A DNA stretch of 64,000 nucleotides from Vibrio bathopelagicus (GCF_014879975.1 NZ_CP062500.1:248001-312000); one strand, 5' to 3'. Counted from the first letter of the stretch, positions 29,823-42,733 are shown. Program-made: numbers and translations. The notes: a model not told the origin generated them from the sequence alone.

Positions 29823-30965
29823 CTAGGCGTCTCTTGGTAGGCCTTTCTCAACAATACGTATCAGTCGGTGCTTTTTGGTGGAGATTTTGCTGTTACCTTC
29901 TTGCACGCTGTTAGCGCTGGGTAACTGCTGTAGTTGTTTATCCAAAGCCCATTCAATGTGGACATCTAACATCTCATTTTGGCCTCGGTGTGATTCGAGT
30001 GCTTCAATAATACGTTGTTGAAAAGGTGCATTGCCCATTGAGACAAAAATATTACGTAACCACTGGGTGTGGCCGATACGTCTTATTGCGGAACCTTCCA
30101 TTTTCTTTAGAAAGGTAGCTTCATCCCAGCTTGAAAGTGAAACGAGATCGGCCTCTTTGAAATCTTCTCTTCGGTGAAAGTCTGTTTGCTCTGTGATATC
30201 GGCATGACGGTTCCACGGGCAAACCAGTTGGCAATCATCACAGCCGTAGATTCGGTTACCAATGGCTTCTCTGTACTCTTCTGGTATAACGCCATCGTAT
30301 TCAATGGTGAGATAAGAAATACACTTACGTGCATCGACAACACCGTCGGCGATAATGGCACCTGTTGGGCAAGATGTGATACATGCGGTACATTTCCCAC
30401 ATTCATTGACACTCGGTGTATCGACTGGCAGAGGAATGTTAACTAACAGCTCGCCTAGGAAAAACCAAGACCCAGCGTCTTTATCCAGAATTAAAGAGTG
30501 TTTACCAGTCCAGCCTAATCCAGCTTTTTGAGCCAATGGTCTTTCTAAAATAGGCGCTGAGTCGACGAAAGGGCGTGAGTCTAACCCCTCAACTTCTTTC
30601 TCAATTCTTTGCCCCAGCTTTTTCAATTGGTTACGGAACAATTTGTGATAATCGCGGCCTAAAGAATAACGGCTGATATAGCCTTGAGTGGTATCGCTGA
30701 GGTTGGATGCAAACTGAGCTTCTGGTGGTAGGTAATTCATTCTAGCGCTGATCACTCGAATGGTCCCTGGGTGAAGTTCATCTGGACGCGCACGCATCAT
30801 TCCATGCCGAGCCATCCAATCCATTTCACCGTGGTTGCCAGCATCTAGCCATGCTTGCAGGGGCGCTTCGTGTTCAGTTAAGTCAACATCACAAATGCCC
30901 ACTTTTTGAAAGCCGAGCTCTTTTCCCCAGATTTTAATTTTTTCAGCAAGATGGTCTAGATTCAT
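29823..30965 (-). CDS. queG: Epoxyqueuosine reductase QueG
   Basis: Performs the last step of queuosine tRNA modification, reducing epoxyqueuosine to queuosine with a cobalamin cofactor and two 4Fe-4S clusters. It is 380 residues, the typical length. The cluster motifs CGKCTACITSCPTGA and CDDCQLVCPWN are intact, along with the N-terminal GMMRARPDELHPGTIRVIS region. A C-terminal HEAT-like part follows. It is divergent from tsaE with 223 bp between the starts. In E. coli nnr lies between the two; it is not here. Confidence 0.96.
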   Translation of the reverse strand: MNLDHLAEKIKIWGKELGFQKVGICDVDLTEHEAPLQAWLDAGNHGEMDWMARHGMMRARPDELHPGTIRVISARMNYLPPEAQFASNLSDTTQGYISRYSLGRDYHKLFRNQLKKLGQRIEKEVEGLDSRPFVDSAPILERPLAQKAGLGWTGKHSLILDKDAGSWFFLGELLVNIPLPVDTPSVNECGKCTACITSCPTGAIIADGVVDARKCISYLTIEYDGVIPEEYREAIGNRIYGCDDCQLVCPWNRHADITEQTDFHRREDFKEADLVSLSSWDEATFLKKMEGSAIRRIGHTQWLRNIFVSMGNAPFQQRIIEALESHRGQNEMLDVHIEWALDKQLQQLPSANSVQEGNSKISTKKHRLIRIVEKGLPRDA

Positions 30966-31188
30966 GGCTTGATTCTTATAAAGATAAGGCTAATTAAAAT
31001 TAGGTTCGGCAAAAATGGGGGCGGATCTTAACGGATCTTTGCGATATTAACCAGAACAGACGCGCTTTGATTCGTATTTTTTCATAGAACTTACACTTGA
31101 GTGCTTGTCTCCCAAAAGCATCACGGTTTACTATTCTTGTTCTTTTGATTTTTATATAGTCAACGATCGATTTTTAGAGAACGTATTC

Positions 31189-31653
31189 ATGAGCACGAAA
31201 CAATTTACTTTGAAAGATGAGCAAGCCACGATTCAACTAGGTACGGAGCTTTCAAATCTTTGCTCACAGCAAACAACCATCTATTTGCATGGTGATCTTG
31301 GCGCAGGAAAAACGACATTCAGTCGTGGCTTTGTAAAAGCACTTGGCCATCAAGGAAATGTAAAGAGCCCAACGTACACTCTAGTTGAACCTTACCAACT
31401 TGCAGATTGGCAGGTGTACCACTTTGACCTTTATCGCTTGGCCGATCCTGAAGAGTTAGAGTTCATGGGTATCCGTGATTACTTTACTCCAGACGCCATC
31501 TGTTTGGTTGAATGGCCTGAGAAAGGCTATGGGATGCTACCAGAAGCAGATTTGGACATTGATATTCGTTACCAAGACGATCACCGTATTGTTTCTTTAA
31601 CCGCAAATAGTGAATACGGACAGCGCTTACTTAGTCAGTTGGAGTTATGTTGA
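31189..31653 (+). CDS. tsaE: tRNA threonylcarbamoyladenosine biosynthesis ATPase TsaE
   Basis: A 154-residue P-loop ATPase that drives the TsaB-TsaD-TsaE complex forming t6A37 in ANN-decoding tRNAs. The P-loop is [11 protein letters not shown] (about 34-44); the conserved KSPTYTLVE and HFDLYRL segments follow, then the aromatic-Glu motif (LVEWPEKG). The ATG at 31189 (MSTKQFTLK) is preferred over 31105 because the family begins here. Its end overlaps the amiB start by 7 bp, so translation is coupled. Confidence 0.95.
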   Translation: MSTKQFTLKDEQATIQLGTELSNLCSQQTTIYLHGDLGAGKTTFSRGFVKALGHQGNVKSPTYTLVEPYQLADWQVYHFDLYRLADPEELEFMGIRDYFTPDAICLVEWPEKGYGMLPEADLDIDIRYQDDHRIVSLTANSEYGQRLLSQLELC

Positions 31654-33368
31654 TTTCTAAACGCCTTTTTTCATCAGTAGCTGTAATGGCTGCTGTTTTT
31701 TCGTTACTGTTTTCTTCACTTGTTTCTGCAAACTCGCTGAAAGGGTTGAGGGTTTGGCCTTCACCTGAAGAAACTCGTGTGGTTATCGACCTTAAATCAG
31801 AAGCGGACTTTAGCTATTTTACTTTGAGTAGCCCGAGTCGATTAGTTGTCGATTTAAAACATACCAATCTTGCGACCAAGTTACCTGTTGTGGTGAAGGA
31901 TAGTCCCGTTCTGTCGAAAGTTCGTAAGAGCTCCCCGCCAGACAAAAACACCTATCGCTTAGTTTTCGAGTTGAAGAAATCCTCTAAAGCTGATTTGTTT
32001 AAACTGAGCCCGACTCCTGGTGGTCAGTATGGGCACCGTTTGGTGATTGACTTCCCTCATGGTGCGACAAGCAAGGGAACAACAACATCGAAGCCGAGTC
32101 AGCCAACGGTCAGCAAAAATATTAATCAGGTTAAACGTCAGAAAGACATTCTGATTGTGATCGACCCTGGTCATGGTGGTGAGGATCCTGGCTCTATTGG
32201 TCCAAGTCGTAAGTATGAAAAGAATGCAACTCTGAGTATTTCTCGTAAGCTTGCTGCACAATTGAATGCGGTTCCTGGGATCAAAACTCGCATGACCCGT
32301 AATGCTGATTACTTTGTAAACCTTAACCGACGTGTTGCGATTGCTCGTGAAAATGAAGCTCACTTGTTTATCTCTATTCACGCGGATGCGTTTACGACTC
32401 CTCAACCACGAGGTGGTTCGGTGTTTGTGTTGAATACTCGACGCGCCAATACAGAGATCTCGCGCTGGATCGAGAACAAAGAGAAACAGTCTGAATTGCT
32501 CGGTGGTAGCGGTGCAGCTTTCACTGGCAATATTGATGACAAAAACGTAAACCAAACTCTGCTTGATTTGCAGTTCAGCCACTCACAGAAAGAGGGCTAT
32601 AAGCTGGCAACGACTATTCTTTCTGAGATGGGTAAGGTCGCTAAGCTTCATAACAGCAAGCCAATCAATACAAGTTTGGCGGTATTACGTTCACCACAGA
32701 TACCATCGGTATTGGTCGAGACGGGCTTTATTTCAAACCCGACCGAAGAGAAACTTCTTTTCCAACGTTCGCACCAAGACAAACTAGCGCGAGCAGTGAC
32801 TAAGGCTGTGGTTAAGTATTTGAAGGCTAATCCTCCAGAAGGGATTATCTTGTCTAATGCAACGTCATCAACGGGTGGTGTGAGCCAACATAAAGTGTCT
32901 CGTGGTGAGTCTTTATCGGTGATTGCGAGCAAGTATGGCACGTCGACACAGACCTTGATGAAACTCAATAACCTAAAATCGAGCAGCCTAGCGATCGGTC
33001 AAGTACTTAAGATCCCAAGCAGCGCTTCAGGTTCATCATCAAGCAGTGCAGTGAAAACTAAGACCATAACCCACACGGTTAAGTCTGGAGAGTACCTAGG
33101 CAAGATAGCCAGCCGTTACAAAGTACGGGTTGCAGATATCAAACGTGAGAACCGCTTGAAGTCTGAAACCGTAAGAGTAGGACAGAAGCTACGTATTACG
33201 GTTGAAGTTAAAGACGTACCTCTGCGCAAACATAAAGTCGCAAGAGGAGACTACCTAGGTAAGATTGCTTCTAAATACGGTGTGAGCGTCAACAGCATTC
33301 GCCAAGCAAATAACCTACGGTCTGACAGCCTAGCGGTGGGTCAGGTGCTGATTATTCCGCACAAATAA
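31647..33368 (+). CDS. amiB: N-acetylmuramoyl-L-alanine amidase AmiB
   Basis: Periplasmic zinc amidase that splits septal peptidoglycan so that daughter cells separate, activated by EnvC/NlpD-type partners. The 573-residue product has a signal peptide (about 1-28), an AMIN septal-targeting domain (about 30-135), an Amidase_3 catalytic domain (about 167-390, beginning [15 protein letters not shown] with zinc-ligand His and Glu) and three LysM repeats (about 413-458, 474-518, 526-573). E. coli AmiB lacks LysM; extra LysM is known in vibrio amidases. A low-complexity Ser-rich linker precedes the second LysM. Confidence 0.95.
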   Translation: MLISKRLFSSVAVMAAVFSLLFSSLVSANSLKGLRVWPSPEETRVVIDLKSEADFSYFTLSSPSRLVVDLKHTNLATKLPVVVKDSPVLSKVRKSSPPDKNTYRLVFELKKSSKADLFKLSPTPGGQYGHRLVIDFPHGATSKGTTTSKPSQPTVSKNINQVKRQKDILIVIDPGHGGEDPGSIGPSRKYEKNATLSISRKLAAQLNAVPGIKTRMTRNADYFVNLNRRVAIARENEAHLFISIHADAFTTPQPRGGSVFVLNTRRANTEISRWIENKEKQSELLGGSGAAFTGNIDDKNVNQTLLDLQFSHSQKEGYKLATTILSEMGKVAKLHNSKPINTSLAVLRSPQIPSVLVETGFISNPTEEKLLFQRSHQDKLARAVTKAVVKYLKANPPEGIILSNATSSTGGVSQHKVSRGESLSVIASKYGTSTQTLMKLNNLKSSSLAIGQVLKIPSSASGSSSSSAVKTKTITHTVKSGEYLGKIASRYKVRVADIKRENRLKSETVRVGQKLRITVEVKDVPLRKHKVARGDYLGKIASKYGVSVNSIRQANNLRSDSLAVGQVLIIPHK

Positions 33369-33419
33369 GCCTTTTAACGCAGACATGTTTCCATCAATGG
33401 CAGTAAGGTAGCTATAAAT

Positions 33420-35627
33420 ATGACGATCAAAATACTGCCAGCTCGGTTAGCTAACCAAATCGCAGCGGGTGAGGTGGTAGAAAGACCAGCTTCTGTTGTG
33501 AAAGAGTTGGTTGAGAACAGTTTGGATTCAGGTGCCACTCGTATCGATATTGATATCGAGAAAGGTGGCGCCAAGATGATCCGAGTTCGTGACAACGGCA
33601 AGGGCATCGTTAAAGATGAGCTTGCCTTGGCGCTGAGTCGTCATGCTACCTCGAAGATCCATACTCTAGATGACCTCGAGGCGATCGTCAGCCTTGGTTT
33701 TCGTGGTGAAGCGCTCGCGAGTATCAGCTCTGTTGCACGCTTAACCATGACTTCACGCCCTGCGACTCAAGATCAAGCTTGGGCAGCGCACAGTGAAGGT
33801 CGTGATATGCAGGTGAAACTGCAGCCTGCCGCGCATCCTATTGGTACTTCGGTTGAGGTGTTGGACCTGTTCTTCAACACACCAGCACGCCGCAAGTTCT
33901 TACGCACTGAGAAAACCGAATTCACGCATATTGATGAGCTGCTTAAACGTATCGCATTGAGTCGCTTTGATGTGACGATAAACCTGCGCCATAACGGTAA
34001 GATGATTCGTCAGTACCGCGCTGCAAAAACACAAGTTCAAGCAGAAAAACGCATCGCTGCGGTATGTGGAAATCCTTTTGTTCGTCATATGCTGAAGATT
34101 GAGTTAGAGCATCAAGGTCTAAAACTGCATGGCTGGATCACCACGCCAGAAGGGGCAAGACAACAAAGCGATCTACAGTACTGCTATGTGAATGGCCGTA
34201 TGATGCGTGACAAGCTGATCAATCATGCGATTCGTCAAAGCTATGAAACTAGCCTGCGCCCAGACCAATTTGCGACGTATGTGTTGTTTATTGAATTAGA
34301 CCCGCATCAAGTAGATGTGAATGTTCATCCAGCAAAGCATGAAGTGCGCTTCCATCAAGCCCGCCTTGTACACGACTTTATCTACCAAGCGTTGAGTGAT
34401 GGCTTAGCACAAAGCAAACAAATTGATGCAGCACCAATTAATCAATCCGCATTTCATCAATCAGAAGCCCCAAATTATCAGCAAGATAGTTCGATGTCTG
34501 AAACAGGGGATGTTGCGACTTTCTCTGAACCAGAAAGCACCGCGACGACTAATTCGGATCAAACACAGATCTCTGAGAGGCTGCGACATGCCATTGAGCA
34601 GACGCCAGCCTACCCAAGAAAAGCCGAATCTGAGCAGGTTTATGATAACCCTCAGTGCAGCGTTAATGATGCTGGGCAACACTATGGCTCTCCAGAAAAC
34701 CGAGGTTCATCGTCTAGCAGAGATTCGTCCTCTAAAATAGATCCGTCGGCTCGCGAAACCAGTTTTACAGGTTCTCCTCGTCAAGAGTGGACTGAGTCTC
34801 GACCTGCTCCGAGAAAAGAAAAAGAACCCAACCAACATCATGCCGAGCCAGCGCCTTCAAAGCGCGAAGTCAAAGCCTATAAAGAGCTGTTGAAAACGCC
34901 AGATTTTGATGTTCAAGTTGTAGCTCCATTATCTTCTCAAGAGCATGTGGCACCAGTACAAACCAGAGATAACATAGACAATATAGAAACTAAACCTGCT
35001 CAACAGAGTCCTGTTTATTCAAAGCCAAGAGCGCCTGTGACGGACTTGGGCAAAGCAGTCTCGGTAGTAGAACGCCAATATTTGGTGATGGGAAACAAAA
35101 ACGGCAGCGTATTGGTGTCTTTAGCCAAAGCGGAATTACTACGTGTGATTGGCCAACTTGATACTCGAGAAGGGGCGTTAAAAAGCCAGCCGCTGTTGGT
35201 GCCTTTATCAATCAAATTGGGCGCTGATTTAGTCGGTGTCGCTAAGGCGCTAAGGCCAATGCTGTCCGTGCTTGGTATCGAGCTTAAAGCTAGGAATAAC
35301 GAAGCGATAATGGTGATGGGAGTTCCTTCTCCTCTGAGGCAGCAAAACTTACAAATTTTGATCCCAGATCTGTTATCGTACGCGGCTTCAATAAACGCTC
35401 AGGTCTCGGAAACTCAAGGTCACAGCTTTTCTAACGATACGTTGCCATTACTGGTTAACTGGATCGGGATTCAAACTGCACAAGTAAAAAGCGACTACAC
35501 TTTATCTGAAGCTGTTCAACTAGTTGGGGAACTTGAACAACTTTGGCATGGTCTACTTCCATTAGATGATCCAGAATTTGTTAATCCTATCGACTTTTCA
35601 GCGACCATCGCGGCTTTTATGGCTTAG
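33420..35627 (+). CDS. mutL: DNA mismatch repair protein MutL
   Basis: Links MutS mismatch recognition to MutH and UvrD. The 735-residue product has the GHKL ATPase N-terminus ([36 protein letters not shown]), an S5-like domain to about 330, a long poorly conserved Ser/Gln/Glu-rich linker (about 335-540) and a C-terminal dimerisation domain (about 545-735). The endonuclease motif DQHAxxExxxxE of MutH-less bacteria is absent, as expected for a MutH-containing gammaproteobacterium. The linker makes it longer than E. coli MutL (615). Confidence 0.97.
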   Translation: MTIKILPARLANQIAAGEVVERPASVVKELVENSLDSGATRIDIDIEKGGAKMIRVRDNGKGIVKDELALALSRHATSKIHTLDDLEAIVSLGFRGEALASISSVARLTMTSRPATQDQAWAAHSEGRDMQVKLQPAAHPIGTSVEVLDLFFNTPARRKFLRTEKTEFTHIDELLKRIALSRFDVTINLRHNGKMIRQYRAAKTQVQAEKRIAAVCGNPFVRHMLKIELEHQGLKLHGWITTPEGARQQSDLQYCYVNGRMMRDKLINHAIRQSYETSLRPDQFATYVLFIELDPHQVDVNVHPAKHEVRFHQARLVHDFIYQALSDGLAQSKQIDAAPINQSAFHQSEAPNYQQDSSMSETGDVATFSEPESTATTNSDQTQISERLRHAIEQTPAYPRKAESEQVYDNPQCSVNDAGQHYGSPENRGSSSSRDSSSKIDPSARETSFTGSPRQEWTESRPAPRKEKEPNQHHAEPAPSKREVKAYKELLKTPDFDVQVVAPLSSQEHVAPVQTRDNIDNIETKPAQQSPVYSKPRAPVTDLGKAVSVVERQYLVMGNKNGSVLVSLAKAELLRVIGQLDTREGALKSQPLLVPLSIKLGADLVGVAKALRPMLSVLGIELKARNNEAIMVMGVPSPLRQQNLQILIPDLLSYAASINAQVSETQGHSFSNDTLPLLVNWIGIQTAQVKSDYTLSEAVQLVGELEQLWHGLLPLDDPEFVNPIDFSATIAAFMA

Positions 35628-35708
35628 TCGTTGATCGATTTAAAGACTTAAGTTTATTTACGGTTTAACTTTTTGCGACGACATTGATCTTCGCAACGAT
35701 ACGTATTT

Positions 35709-35736
35709 TTGCGACAAGAAAGCCCTTTGCTATAAA
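35709..35736 (+). promoter_or_regulatory. Probable miaA promoter
   Basis: TTGCGA (35709-35714), 16-bp spacer, TATAAA (35731-35736), 33 bp upstream of the miaA start. Confidence 0.5.
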
Positions 35737-35768
35737 GCGCTATAACAGAGAAACCAATACAAAATATC

Positions 35769-36701
35769 ATGACTGAAAAATTACCTTTAGCGTTGTTTTT
35801 AATGGGCCCAACGGCATCAGGAAAAACAGATTTAGCTATCCGCTTACGTCAGAAGTATCCGGTAGAGATCATCAGTGTCGATTCGGCATTGGTCTACAAA
35901 GACATGGATATCGGCACCGCTAAACCGGATGCGGAAGAGCTTGCGCTCGCGCCTCATCGCTTGATTGATATTCTTGATCCAAGCGAAGCGTATTCTGCGG
36001 CAGATTTTCGTCGTGATGCGATCAATGAAATGAATGCCATTGTAGCGGAAGGCAAAATCCCGCTACTTGTTGGTGGCACAATGCTTTACTACAAGGCATT
36101 GTTGGAAGGTTTATCGCCGCTACCAGCAGCGGATCAAGAGATTCGTAAGCAGATTGAAGCGGAGTCTATTGAACAGGGTTGGCAGGCATTGCACGATCAA
36201 TTAAGAGAGATAGATCCCGTATCCGCTGAAAGAATACACCCAAATGATCCACAAAGGCTTTCAAGGGCATTGGAAGTTTACCGAATTTCGGGTAAAACAT
36301 TAACAGAGCTAACTCAAACGAAAGGCGATAGCCTGCCATTTCGTGTAAAACAATTTGCAATAGCTCCCAAGGAAAGGAAAGAACTCCATCGCCGCATTGA
36401 GCTGCGTTTCGAAAAGATGATAGAAGCGGGTTTTGAAGATGAAATGAAGGCGTTGTACGCCAGAGAAGATCTTCATCCTGAACTGCCATCGATCCGATGC
36501 GTTGGTTATAGGCAGATGTGGGATTATTTAGATGGGAATTGTGATTTAGACGAAGCGGTTTTCCGTGGTGTCTGTGCAACCCGTCAATTGGCCAAGCGAC
36601 AAATCACCTGGTTACGCAGTTGGGATGATTTAACTTGGTTAGATAGCGAAAACATTGAACACGCGTTAGAAACTCTTTCAGATGCAATAGCATCTGATTA
36701 G
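35769..36701 (+). CDS. miaA: tRNA dimethylallyltransferase MiaA
   Basis: Adds a dimethylallyl group to A37 of tRNAs reading U-starting codons. It is 310 residues, the standard length, with the P-loop GPTASGKT (13-20), [16 protein letters not shown] and the [14 protein letters not shown] segment in the C-terminal half. It precedes hfq as in E. coli. It probably has its own promoter (35709-35736) besides read-through from mutL. Confidence 0.97.
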   Translation: MTEKLPLALFLMGPTASGKTDLAIRLRQKYPVEIISVDSALVYKDMDIGTAKPDAEELALAPHRLIDILDPSEAYSAADFRRDAINEMNAIVAEGKIPLLVGGTMLYYKALLEGLSPLPAADQEIRKQIEAESIEQGWQALHDQLREIDPVSAERIHPNDPQRLSRALEVYRISGKTLTELTQTKGDSLPFRVKQFAIAPKERKELHRRIELRFEKMIEAGFEDEMKALYAREDLHPELPSIRCVGYRQMWDYLDGNCDLDEAVFRGVCATRQLAKRQITWLRSWDDLTWLDSENIEHALETLSDAIASD

Positions 36702-36863
36702 TATTGCTGTGTATAATGTGATCGCTTTTGCGTGAATATACTCTGGAAAGGATCAGTTATTGAGGCTTTTAAAAATCACAGCCTTTCAATAACAACGGAG
36801 TTTTTTTATTCGTTTAGCTCAGATGCAAAGGCCGCACCTTTTTGTGCACCACTAGCTAAATAA

Positions 36864-37157
<294 letters not shown>

Positions 37158-37201
37158 TCGTTCAAATAATACAGCTTGCGCTGTAATAAGGAGTTGGTTG
37201 C

Positions 37202-38509
37202 TTGTTTGACCGTTATGAATCCGGCGAGCGAGCCGTACTTGTTCATATCAACTTCACGCAAGAGGGAGAATGGGAAGACCTAAGCGAGTGTGAAATGCTG
37301 GTCTCCTCAGCGGGGGTAGAAACGCTACAAGTGATTACTGGTAGCCGACAATCCCCACTCCCTAAATACTACGTTGGAGAAGGTAAAGCCCTAGAAATCG
37401 CACAAGCTGTTCAGCTGACCGGTGCTGAAATTGTGATTTTTAACCACTCCCTCTCTCCTGCCCAAGAGCGCAACCTCGAGCAATTGTGTAAATGTCGTGT
37501 GATTGATCGCACGGGTTTGATCTTAGATATTTTTGCACAACGTGCGCGAACTCATGAAGGTAAGCTACAAGTTGAGCTCGCTCAGCTTCGTCATATCTCT
37601 ACCCGATTGATTCGTGGTTGGACTCACCTTGAAAGGCAGAAAGGTGGTATTGGTCTTCGTGGTCCAGGTGAAACTCAACTGGAAACCGATCGACGTTTGT
37701 TGCGTGACCGTATAAAAGCGATATTACGTCGTTTAGCGAAAGTGGCTAAGCAGCGTGAACAAGGACGACGTGCTCGTAATCGAGCTGAAATCCCAACAAT
37801 TTCTTTGGTTGGTTATACCAACGCAGGGAAATCAACACTTTTCAATCGAATCACTAGTGCAGGTGTTTATGCGGCAGACCAACTGTTTGCAACCCTAGAC
37901 CCAACACTACGTAAGATTGAATTGGCAGATGTCGGGCCTGCAATTCTCGCAGATACCGTAGGTTTTATCCGTCATCTACCGCACGATCTGGTCGCTGCGT
38001 TCAAGGCTACGTTACAAGAGACGCAGGAAGCTGACATTTTGTTACATGTTGTTGATGCCAGTGATGACCGCTTTCGTGAGAACATTCAGGCTGTTCATGA
38101 AGTATTAGAAGAAATCGATGCTCATGAAGTGCCAACCCTTGTAGTCATGAACAAAATTGACTGCATGGAAGACCAAAAACCTCGAATTGAAAGAGACGAA
38201 GAGGGCGCACCTCGCGCTGTTTGGGTTTCTGCAATGGAAGGAGAAGGTATTGAACTGCTGTTTGAAGCTTTAACTGAGCGTTTAGCGAGTCAGATGGTTC
38301 AATTCCGGTTGTGTATTCCACATCAACATCAGGGCCGTATTCGCAGCTTATTCTTTGAGATGAAATGTATTCAACAGGAAGAGTATGATGAAAATGGTAA
38401 CTTGTTGATAGATATCCGAATGCAACAAATAGATTGGTCTAAACTTGAAAAAAGAGAAGGGGCGCTCTTAGGTGACTTTATCGTTACCAAAGAGACTGCT
38501 ACAGTATAA
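37202..38509 (+). CDS. hflX: Ribosome-splitting GTPase HflX
   Basis: A 435-residue GTPase that splits stalled 70S ribosomes after stress. It has an N-terminal subdomain with RHISTRLIRGWTHLERQKG and GLRGPGETQLETDRR, and a G domain with GYTNAGKSTLF (G1), DTVGF (G3) and NKID (G4). Start is TTG at 37202, well supported by AAGGAGT upstream and by the matching MFDRYE N-terminus. It is 44 bp after hfq and followed by hflK. Confidence 0.97.
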   Translation: MFDRYESGERAVLVHINFTQEGEWEDLSECEMLVSSAGVETLQVITGSRQSPLPKYYVGEGKALEIAQAVQLTGAEIVIFNHSLSPAQERNLEQLCKCRVIDRTGLILDIFAQRARTHEGKLQVELAQLRHISTRLIRGWTHLERQKGGIGLRGPGETQLETDRRLLRDRIKAILRRLAKVAKQREQGRRARNRAEIPTISLVGYTNAGKSTLFNRITSAGVYAADQLFATLDPTLRKIELADVGPAILADTVGFIRHLPHDLVAAFKATLQETQEADILLHVVDASDDRFRENIQAVHEVLEEIDAHEVPTLVVMNKIDCMEDQKPRIERDEEGAPRAVWVSAMEGEGIELLFEALTERLASQMVQFRLCIPHQHQGRIRSLFFEMKCIQQEEYDENGNLLIDIRMQQIDWSKLEKREGALLGDFIVTKETATV

Positions 38510-38536
38510 CGTCATATCAAATGATGGAGCTTTCTA

Positions 38537-39739
38537 ATGGCGTGGAATGAGCCTGGAAATAACAACAACGGCGATAATAACGGCCGCGATAATGACCCTT
38601 GGGGTAAGAACAATAATCGCGGCGGCCGAGATCAAGGACCGCCAGACTTAGACGAAGTGTTTAGTAAACTAAGTCAAAAGTTAGGTGGCAAGTTTGGTAA
38701 AAAAGGTGGCAACGGTAACGGGCCATCTATTGGTGGTGGCGGTGCGATTGGCTTTGGTGTCATTGCTGTCATTGCGATTGCTATCTGGTTCTTCGCTGGT
38801 TTCTACACCGTTGGCGAAGCAGAAAGAGCAGTAGTACTTCGACTGGGTCAGTTCGACCGTATCGAGGAACCTGGTCTTAACTGGCACCCACGCTTTATCG
38901 ATGAAATCAAAGATGAGCAACTGGTAAACGTTCAAGCGATTCGTTCTCTACGTGCTGCTGGCACGATGCTAACGAAAGATGAAAACGTTGTGACCGTTGA
39001 AATGGGTGTTCAATACCGTGTTTCTGACCCATACAAGTACTTGTATCGTGTAACGAATGCAGACGATAGTTTACGCCAAGCAACCGATTCTGCGCTTCGT
39101 GCGGTAATTGGTGACTCACTAATGGATAGTATCCTAACAAGTGGTCGTCAGGAGATTCGTCAAAGCACTCAAGAAACGTTGAACCGTATTATTGATAGCT
39201 ACGACATGGGTATTCTGATTGTTGACGTGAACTTCCAGTCAGCACGTCCACCTGAGCAAGTGAAAGATGCATTTGATGATGCTATTGCGGCTCGTGAGGA
39301 TGAAGAGCGTTTTGAACGTGAAGCTGAAGCATACCGAAATGACATTCTTCCTAAAGCAACAGGTCGTGCTGAGCGTTTGAAGAAAGAAGCGGTGGGTTAC
39401 TCAGAGCGCACAGTGAATGGTGCTCTAGGTCAAGTGGCTCAGTTCGAGAAACTGCTACCTGAATACCAAGCAGCTCCTGAAGTAACACGTAACCGTATGT
39501 ACCTAGATACAATGGAAAAAGTGTACTCAAGCACATCTAAAGTTCTGATTGATTCAGAATCAAGTGGTAACTTGTTATACCTACCAATTGATAAGCTAGG
39601 CGCTCAAGGTGAAGGTCAGTCGGGTAAACGCTCGACAAAAGCTCCTTCAACTTACGATAACATTGAGTTAGAAACCCAAGCGGATCCAAAGCCTAGTTCT
39701 CAAACTCGTTCAGACAGTTCACGTCAAGGGAGATACTAA
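38537..39739 (+). CDS. hflK: FtsH protease modulator HflK
   Basis: A 400-residue inner-membrane SPFH/prohibitin-family protein that with HflC encloses and tunes the FtsH protease. The N-terminus is Asn/Gly-rich and cytoplasmic, followed by one membrane helix (about 73-95) and the SPFH domain starting FYTVGEAERAVVLRLGQF. The C-terminal tail is polar. The ATG has GGAG upstream; it is 2 bp from hflC. Confidence 0.97.
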   Translation: MAWNEPGNNNNGDNNGRDNDPWGKNNNRGGRDQGPPDLDEVFSKLSQKLGGKFGKKGGNGNGPSIGGGGAIGFGVIAVIAIAIWFFAGFYTVGEAERAVVLRLGQFDRIEEPGLNWHPRFIDEIKDEQLVNVQAIRSLRAAGTMLTKDENVVTVEMGVQYRVSDPYKYLYRVTNADDSLRQATDSALRAVIGDSLMDSILTSGRQEIRQSTQETLNRIIDSYDMGILIVDVNFQSARPPEQVKDAFDDAIAAREDEERFEREAEAYRNDILPKATGRAERLKKEAVGYSERTVNGALGQVAQFEKLLPEYQAAPEVTRNRMYLDTMEKVYSSTSKVLIDSESSGNLLYLPIDKLGAQGEGQSGKRSTKAPSTYDNIELETQADPKPSSQTRSDSSRQGRY

Positions 39740-39741
39740 TA

Positions 39742-40722
39742 ATGCGTAAATTAATGATCCCTGTATTGGTTGTGACGATTGCCCTTCTATTGATGTCATT
39801 ATTTGTGATTCAAGAAGGCGAGCGTGGCATGGTAATTCGTTTTGGTCGAGTTCTCGATGACAACGGCGTATCACGAATCTATGAACCAGGCCTGCACTTT
39901 AAACTGCCTCTGTTTGATCGCGTAAAAGTACTTGATGCTCGTATTCAAACGATGGATGGTCGTTCTGACCGTTTCGTAACATCAGAGAAAAAAGACGTTC
40001 TAATTGATACCTACGCAAAATGGCGTATTGCTGATTTTGGACGTTTTTATCTGAGTACGGGCGGTGGCAATATCATGACGGCAGAAGCACTTCTTGAGCG
40101 TAAAGTGACAGATGTTCTTCGTTCTGAAATTGGTTCTCGTGAAATTAAGCAGATCGTGTCAGGCCCTCGTAATAAGGACATCCTGCCAGACTCTGCTGAT
40201 AGCGAAGTCGTCACAACGGTAGCGGCTGCAGAAGCACTAGAAGTTGATGGCGAACGCGATAAGATCATGGAAAACGTTTTGTCTGGAACGGCAGAAAGTG
40301 CGATGGCTGATTTAGGTGTTGAAGTTGTTGATTTCCGAATGAAGAAGATTAACCTTCCTGACGAAATTAGTGAATCTATCTACCGCCGTATGCGTGCAGA
40401 ACGTGAGTCGGTTGCTCGTAGACACCGTTCACAAGGTCGTGAGAAAGCGGAAGTTATCCGTGCTCAAGCTGAGCTAGAAGTAGCGACTGTTCTTGCTGAA
40501 GCTGACCGTACTGCTCGAGTGACTCGTGGTGATGCTGATGCAGAAGCTGCGAAGATCTACTCTGATGCATTTAGCAAAGACCCTGAGTTCTATGGCTTCA
40601 TGCGTTCACTGCAAGCTTATGAGACATCATTTAGCGATAAGAGCGACATTCTAGTATTGGATCCGAAGACAGACTTCTTCCGATACATGAATCAATCAAG
40701 CGGTGTACCAGCAGCAAAATAA
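39742..40722 (+). CDS. hflC: FtsH protease modulator HflC
   Basis: A 326-residue partner of HflK with an N-terminal membrane anchor (about 3-22) and an SPFH domain (SLFVIQEGERGMVIRFGRV). The coiled-coil part around 215-275 is rich in Ala, Glu and Arg, as usual. It is last in the miaA-hfq-hflXKC series and followed by a strong terminator. Confidence 0.97.
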   Translation: MRKLMIPVLVVTIALLLMSLFVIQEGERGMVIRFGRVLDDNGVSRIYEPGLHFKLPLFDRVKVLDARIQTMDGRSDRFVTSEKKDVLIDTYAKWRIADFGRFYLSTGGGNIMTAEALLERKVTDVLRSEIGSREIKQIVSGPRNKDILPDSADSEVVTTVAAAEALEVDGERDKIMENVLSGTAESAMADLGVEVVDFRMKKINLPDEISESIYRRMRAERESVARRHRSQGREKAEVIRAQAELEVATVLAEADRTARVTRGDADAEAAKIYSDAFSKDPEFYGFMRSLQAYETSFSDKSDILVLDPKTDFFRYMNQSSGVPAAK

Positions 40723-40765
40723 GCTGATTCGTTAGTTCATTAATTAGCGAAGTACCTAAAAATCA

Positions 40766-40796
40766 AAAGGCTCCCATTATGGGAGCCTTTTTGTTT
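40766..40796 (+). terminator. Rho-independent terminator of the hfl genes
   Basis: 10-bp perfect stem (AAAGGCTCCC / GGGAGCCTTT), 5-nt loop, T-rich tail, 43 bp after hflC. Confidence 0.92.
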
Positions 40797-40864
40797 TCTA
40801 TTCGTTGAAGACTGACCATTGAATCTTCAAGAGAAGTCGAGCAACAGCTCCGTACTTTAGAAAC

Positions 40865-41053
40865 CTAACGGTAGGTCATGAAAGCGATAACGGCACCGGC
40901 AACCACAAGACAGCCACCTATACGGCGTAGTTGAGCGTCTGGCTGCTGGCTTAACTGAGCAACCATGTTTCTCCAGCCATTGGGTGCAATCAAGGGACCA
41001 AGCCCTTCTACGATAAGAACAAGCCCGATTGCGAGCCAGATAGAATTAGACAT
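40865..41053 (-). CDS. DUF2065 (YjeT-like) small membrane protein
   Basis: A 62-residue protein with two hydrophobic segments (about 3-20 and 42-60). The pattern IWLAIGLVLIVEGLGPLI and RRIGGCLVVAGAVIAF matches the DUF2065 family, including E. coli YjeT. The ATG at 41053 is preferred over 41158, which would add a non-conserved extension. In E. coli yjeT follows hflC on the same strand; here it is on the opposite strand, convergent with hflC and divergent from purA. Function unknown. Confidence 0.85.
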   Translation of the reverse strand: MSNSIWLAIGLVLIVEGLGPLIAPNGWRNMVAQLSQQPDAQLRRIGGCLVVAGAVIAFMTYR

Positions 41054-41204
41054 GTTGCTGCCTTTAGTCTGTAAAAAGATAATAATATCAGCATCTTTAC
41101 GGATCTTCGCGATGTCATTGCAAATTTGCTTGGCGTTAGCTTTAACAATTATGAACAAAAAATGACTGCAAGAAATGTGATTCGGTGCTAGAATCCATTT
41201 TTAA

Positions 41205-42542
<1,338 letters not shown>

Positions 42543-42616
42543 TGCCTACTGAGTGATTACCACAGCACTAACATTGCTTTGATAATTAAAGTGCTCTGAT
42601 AATGAAATAGTTTTCT

Positions 42617-42645
42617 AAAAGCCGACTTTGTTAAGTCGGCTTTTT
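42617..42645 (+). terminator. Rho-independent terminator of purA
   Basis: 12-bp stem (AAAAGCCGACTT / AAGTCGGCTTTT) with a 4-nt loop and T-run. Confidence 0.92.
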
Positions 42646-42733
42646 AATACCTGTAATTTAGCCACTCACTCTTTGATGGTGATCTTTTAAGCGTCATCAG
42701 GCAAAATATTGCCCATTAGCGGCAAGTTTTGTC

